Shown here: positions 62,420-64,000 of the stretch, in pieces
Numbering within the stretch: the first letter of the stretch is position 1
Layout of the letters: the number at the start of each line of letters is the position of its first letter
Translations under genes and position numbers: made by a program
DNA from: Rubrivivax rivuli
GTDB taxonomy: Bacteria; Pseudomonadota; Gammaproteobacteria; Burkholderiales; Burkholderiaceae_C
Direction of reading: 5' to 3'
Length of the DNA stretch: 64,000 bases
Assembly (NCBI RefSeq): GCF_004016505.1
Contig: NZ_SACR01000002.1
Coordinates: 372,001 to 436,000 of the forward strand
The notes under the pieces: model-generated
Told to the model about the DNA's origin: nothing
Database searches by the model: none
Seen by the model: the letters and a program-made list of their open reading frames with translations, nothing else

Positions 62420-62953
62420 TCAAGGCGCGCCCCCCAGGGCCAGCACCAGGGTGCCGCTGTAACCGGGGCCGCTGCGCAGCAGGCTGGCTTCCACCGGGCG
62501 GGCACGCGCGCCGGAGCGGGCTTCGGCCAGCCAGTCGCGCAACTGGCTGGTGGTGATGCCGTTGAGCGTGAGCACAGCCCGGTCGCCCTGCAGCGAGAGC
62601 TTGGCCTGGTCGCCCAGGCGTTCTGTGGCTGCGCGCAAGGCCGCACCGGCCTGTTCGACGTTGACGGGCGGCGCGTTGCGCAGTTCGGTGGCTTCCGCTG
62701 CCAGGCGCTGCATGGCGCGCAGCTGGTTCTCGCTGGCTTCGATTGCGGCGGGCGCGGTGCGCAGCGTGCGAAGCGCCGGCTGCAGCACGACCCACCACAG
62801 CAAGGCCAGACCGAGCACGGCGCCAGCCAGGGTGAGCAGGCGCTGCTCGCGCGCCGGCAGCGCGCGCCACCAGCTGCGCAGCGGGGCCAGCGCCTGCGCG
62901 GCGCCACGGCCGGGGGCGGCGGGCCCTGAAGAAGTGCCGGTCGGTGCGTTCAT
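62420..62953 (-). CDS. gspM: type II secretion protein GspM
   Basis: 177 residues. Short cytoplasmic part, one membrane helix (LLTLAGAVLGLALLWWVVL), then a periplasmic ferredoxin-like domain (ITTSQLRDWLAEARS). Assists GspL in the inner membrane. ATG overlaps the gspL stop (ATGA). Confidence 0.88.
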   Translation of the reverse strand: MNAPTGTSSGPAAPGRGAAQALAPLRSWWRALPAREQRLLTLAGAVLGLALLWWVVLQPALRTLRTAPAAIEASENQLRAMQRLAAEATELRNAPPVNVEQAGAALRAATERLGDQAKLSLQGDRAVLTLNGITTSQLRDWLAEARSGARARPVEASLLRSGPGYSGTLVLALGGAP

Positions 62954-64000
62954 GGCGTGGGCTTGCGGTTCGAGGTGGTGGCGCGGGCCAGCACGAGGCG
63001 GCCTTCCACCAGTTCCGCGCGCAGCGGCGTGCCGCGCAGGCGCTCTTGCATCTGCGCGAGTTGCGGCGCGCCGAAACCGGGCGCCGACAGGCTCAGGCGC
63101 GTGCCGTCGAAGTTCAGTGTTTGCACTGGCCCTTGGCCGTCGGGCCAGGCGGCGGCGGCGGCGCCCATCAGAGATTCGAGATCACCCTCACCCGGGCGGC
63201 CGGCCGCGGCACGCAGCCGCTCGGTTTCTCGCTGCATCTGCAGCGGTGCATCGAGCACGGTGCGCACGCCGGGGTGGGCCGACTGCAGCAACGCCGTCAT
63301 CAGGGCGCGCTGCTGGGCGAGCTTTTGCGCTTGCTGCCAGGCGTAGACGTTCAGGCCCAGGAGTTGCACGCCCACCAGCGCGGCCAGGCCCCAGCGCACG
63401 GGGCGCCATTCGGCGCTGAAGAAGCGCTTGCCCAGGTCACGCGCCGCGCGTGAGCCGCGGTGGCGCACGGCCAGGTCGAACTGGCGCAGGTTGGTGGCGG
63501 CCTGCGCGGCTTCCAGCGCACGCTCGGCTTCACTCAGCACGCCGACGGGCGCCCCCAGCCAGCGTTCGGCGGCGGCCGTGGCCGCCGGCGTGGCGGTGTA
63601 CCGCACGGCTTCGCCTTCGGGCTGCAGCACGCGGGCCAGCGGGCCGGCACGCAAGCAGGCCACGCCGTCGGCGCGGGCCAGCGTCAGCCAGGGGGCGCTG
63701 TCGCTGTCGTCGCCCGCGGTGTGGAAATGGCCGCGGGCGGGCTCGCCAGCGGCCACCGGGCCGGCTGCGGCCACCACCCGCTCCACAGCCAGGCCTGCGG
63801 CTTCCAGCGCAGCCAGCGCGGCAGCCAGCCGTGGGCGGTGCGTCACGGCCACCCAGCCGCTCTGGCCAGGCACGGCGCCTTCGGCCAAGGCGAAGTGCAG
63901 GTGCTCGTCGTCTTCCAGCAGCGTCTCTTCCATCACGCCCAGCAAGGCCGCGCGCAGGCGGGCGGGCGGGGCCTTGGGCAGGTCGATGCGGTGCCAGCTG
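62950..64000 (-). CDS. gspL: type II secretion protein GspL, start outside the window
   Basis: At least 349 residues; the frame stays open to the window edge (WHRIDLPKAPPARLRAALLGVMEE), so the N-terminus is missing. Visible: part of the actin-like cytoplasmic domain, membrane helix near VRWGLAALVGVQLLGLNVYAW, and the C-terminal periplasmic domain. GspL links GspE to the platform. Upstream gsp genes must lie beyond 64000. Confidence 0.9.
   Translation of the reverse strand, partial: SWHRIDLPKAPPARLRAALLGVMEETLLEDDEHLHFALAEGAVPGQSGWVAVTHRPRLAAALAALEAAGLAVERVVAAAGPVAAGEPARGHFHTAGDDSDSAPWLTLARADGVACLRAGPLARVLQPEGEAVRYTATPAATAAAERWLGAPVGVLSEAERALEAAQAATNLRQFDLAVRHRGSRAARDLGKRFFSAEWRPVRWGLAALVGVQLLGLNVYAWQQAQKLAQQRALMTALLQSAHPGVRTVLDAPLQMQRETERLRAAAGRPGEGDLESLMGAAAAAWPDGQGPVQTLNFDGTRLSLSAPGFGAPQLAQMQERLRGTPLRAELVEGRLVLARATTSNRKPTP

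Overview
The window is GC-rich, tightly packed bacterial chromosome with about 64 protein genes. It shows no rRNA or tRNA gene, insertion sequence, prophage or CRISPR array. Gene content points to a betaproteobacterium of the order Burkholderiales, probably the Rubrivivax/Leptothrix/Ideonella/Sphaerotilaceae group. The pointers are two tandem Bug/TctC receptors, a PHA-granule regulator, a phasin with an Ala/Lys/Pro tail, hisIE followed by DUF4870-hinT-tatABC, slmA, and a GspLMNDEF type II secretion operon. The taxonomy is an inference from gene content; no marker RNA is present.

Layout. 1-8.3 kb: end of an ABC-2 exporter operon with a divergent TetR regulator, an exported amidase, truC (overlapping tail to tail), two Bug receptors, a universal stress protein and a tartrate/D-malate dehydrogenase. 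8.3-15.5 kb (minus): WS/DGAT acyltransferase and SRPBCC protein, then a complete peptide-type ABC importer (SBP, two permeases, two ATPases) whose genes overlap by 1-4 bases. 15.5-25.9 kb: acyl-CoA-binding protein, a Leu/Ile/Val-type receptor, an exported glutathione peroxidase with an altered active site, a PHA-granule protein, a lipoprotein metallopeptidase, a molybdopterin oxidoreductase, an M20 amidohydrolase, an M14-like DUF2817 peptidase and a patatin/POTRA/beta-barrel (type Vd) protein. 26-33.7 kb: a signalling patch with a 7TM-GGDEF cyclase, a winged-helix/TPR regulator ending in a degenerate GGDEF domain, a PAS-GGDEF-EAL protein, and a Lon-like AAA ATPase without protease. 33.9-41.6 kb: ruvC, a CdsA-like enzyme, plsC, purH, fis, dusB, a YqaA-type membrane protein and an M32 carboxypeptidase. 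41.7-48.3 kb: cytoplasmic patatin, phasin, a double-SDR fatty acyl-CoA reductase, an exported unknown, a medium-chain reductase and a CusF-like protein. 48.4-56.6 kb (plus): argB, a hypothetical, a HAD nucleotidase, slmA, pdeM, a DUF815 ATPase, mutT, hisI, hisE, a DUF4870 protein, hinT and tatABC. 56.8-64 kb (minus): gspL(partial)-M-N-D-E-F.

Working together. Several scattered genes suggest storage-lipid metabolism: WS/DGAT, acyl-CoA-binding protein, an AcrA1-like reductase, a phasin and a PHA-system protein, together sufficient in principle for wax ester or triacylglycerol synthesis plus PHA granules. Tat and type II secretion lie side by side and could hand folded proteins from cytoplasm to outside. 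Three adjacent genes carry GGDEF-type domains, one of them catalytically dead and fused to a DNA-binding domain, which suggests local c-di-GMP control.

Regulatory signals are mostly weak. A TANNNT-like -10 hexamer followed by a GC-rich stretch recurs upstream of many starts, without a recognisable -35. Several convergent gene pairs are separated by GC-rich hairpins without a U-tract. One canonical rho-independent terminator is visible near 33.8 kb.
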